5,764 nt of DNA from an uncultured Collinsella sp. Its GTDB lineage: Bacteria > Actinomycetota > Coriobacteriia > Coriobacteriales > Coriobacteriaceae. Positions 5,606-5,764 of the stretch are shown here, piece after piece. A program made the position numbers and the translations under genes. A model generated the notes under the pieces. The model was not told the origin of the DNA and did no database searches. It saw only the letters and a list, made by a program, of their open reading frames with translations. Position 1 is the stretch's first letter; each line of letters begins with the position of its first letter. The stretch lies in NCBI GenBank assembly GCA_902495085.1, contig CABUWA010000125.1, positions 1-5,764 of the forward strand. The letters run 5' to 3'.

Positions 5606-5634
5606 CCGGTGCGGTTGTAGGGGGACCGCACCGG
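5606..5634 (-). other. Intercistronic stem-loop between arcA and arcB
   Basis: CCGGTGCGGT (5606-5615) pairs perfectly with ACCGCACCGG (5625-5634) around a 9-nt loop, 12 nt beyond the arcA stop. A short competing hairpin, CGGC-CGAA-GCCG (5597-5608), shares three of its bases. No T run follows, so processing or attenuation is more likely than full termination. Confidence 0.6.
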
Positions 5635-5646
5635 AAACGGAAAGAC

Positions 5647-5764
5647 TTAGAGGTCCTCGCGCCAGAAGGGCATGCTCATGCAGCGCGGGCCGCCGCGGCC
5701 GCGGGAGAGCTCGGCGGAGGGCACGACGAGAAGGTCCAGGCCCTCCTTGTACAGCACGTCGTTG
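5647..5764 (-). CDS. arcA: Arginine deiminase, C-terminal 38 codons (cut by window edge)
   Basis: Only the end of the gene is in the window. The translated tail contains SRGRGGPRCMSMPFWRED, the hallmark C-terminus of arginine deiminase. The cysteine of GGPRCMSMP (codon at 5680-5682) is the catalytic nucleophile in the family. The enzyme hydrolyses arginine to citrulline and ammonia in the cytoplasm, the first step of the pathway continued by the next gene, arcB. Start, promoter and regulation lie outside the window. Confidence 0.93.
   Translation of the reverse strand, partial: NDVLYKEGLDLLVVPSAELSRGRGGPRCMSMPFWREDL

Noticed and set aside
1..5764. CRISPR arrays, tRNA or rRNA genes, riboswitches, origins
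   Set aside because: No regularly spaced direct repeats, no cloverleaf with a recognisable anticodon arm and no ribosomal RNA signature were seen by reading both strands.

Overview
The window looks like chromosomal DNA of a moderately GC-rich anaerobic actinobacterium of the class Coriobacteriia, with Collinsella or a relative as the best guess. This rests on codon use, the style of the arginine deiminase locus and recalled protein similarity. No 16S or other marker gene is present, so the assignment is an inference.

Layout. (1) Positions 1-986, minus strand: the N-terminal two thirds of a DUF1846-family protein, running off the left edge, with a TATAAT -10 box at 1026-1031. (2) About 1102-2632, plus strand: a complete, GC-richer insertion sequence of the IS110 family, IS1111 type. 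It has one DEDD transposase (1232-2353), 12-13 bp subterminal inverted repeats (1108-1120 and 2618-2630) and about 280 bp of structured non-coding DNA between the transposase stop and the right end. (3) 2638-2919: no gene, but a dense set of hairpins. These are a 100-nt near-perfect hairpin next to the IS, a second 11-bp stem, an intrinsic terminator for the minus-strand operon, and three short stems in the 3' UTR. (4) 2920-5764, minus strand, transcribed right to left: arcA (only the last 38 codons), arcB (catabolic ornithine carbamoyltransferase) and a YfcC/DcuC-type membrane carrier probably acting as the arginine/ornithine exchanger. Each intergenic gap carries a strong stem-loop.

How the genes work together. 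Arginine deiminase makes citrulline and ammonia from arginine. ArcB splits citrulline with phosphate into ornithine and carbamoyl phosphate. The carrier would import arginine in exchange for ornithine. Carbamate kinase (arcC), which would make ATP from carbamoyl phosphate, is not in the window.

Most interesting observation. The IS non-coding right end looks like a bridge RNA/seekRNA gene. A foldable internal loop holds TTCGCT (2404-2409), complementary to the right flank AGCGAA (2633-2638), opposite AGTCAG (2438-2443), identical to the left flank (1098-1103). Both guides end on the same AG dinucleotide. Further along, nine bases (2500-2508) match the junction that would form if the IS circularised at the boundaries inferred here. 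The system class is known (IS110/IS1111 bridge RNA). This element and its guide assignment are read from the sequence and are untested.
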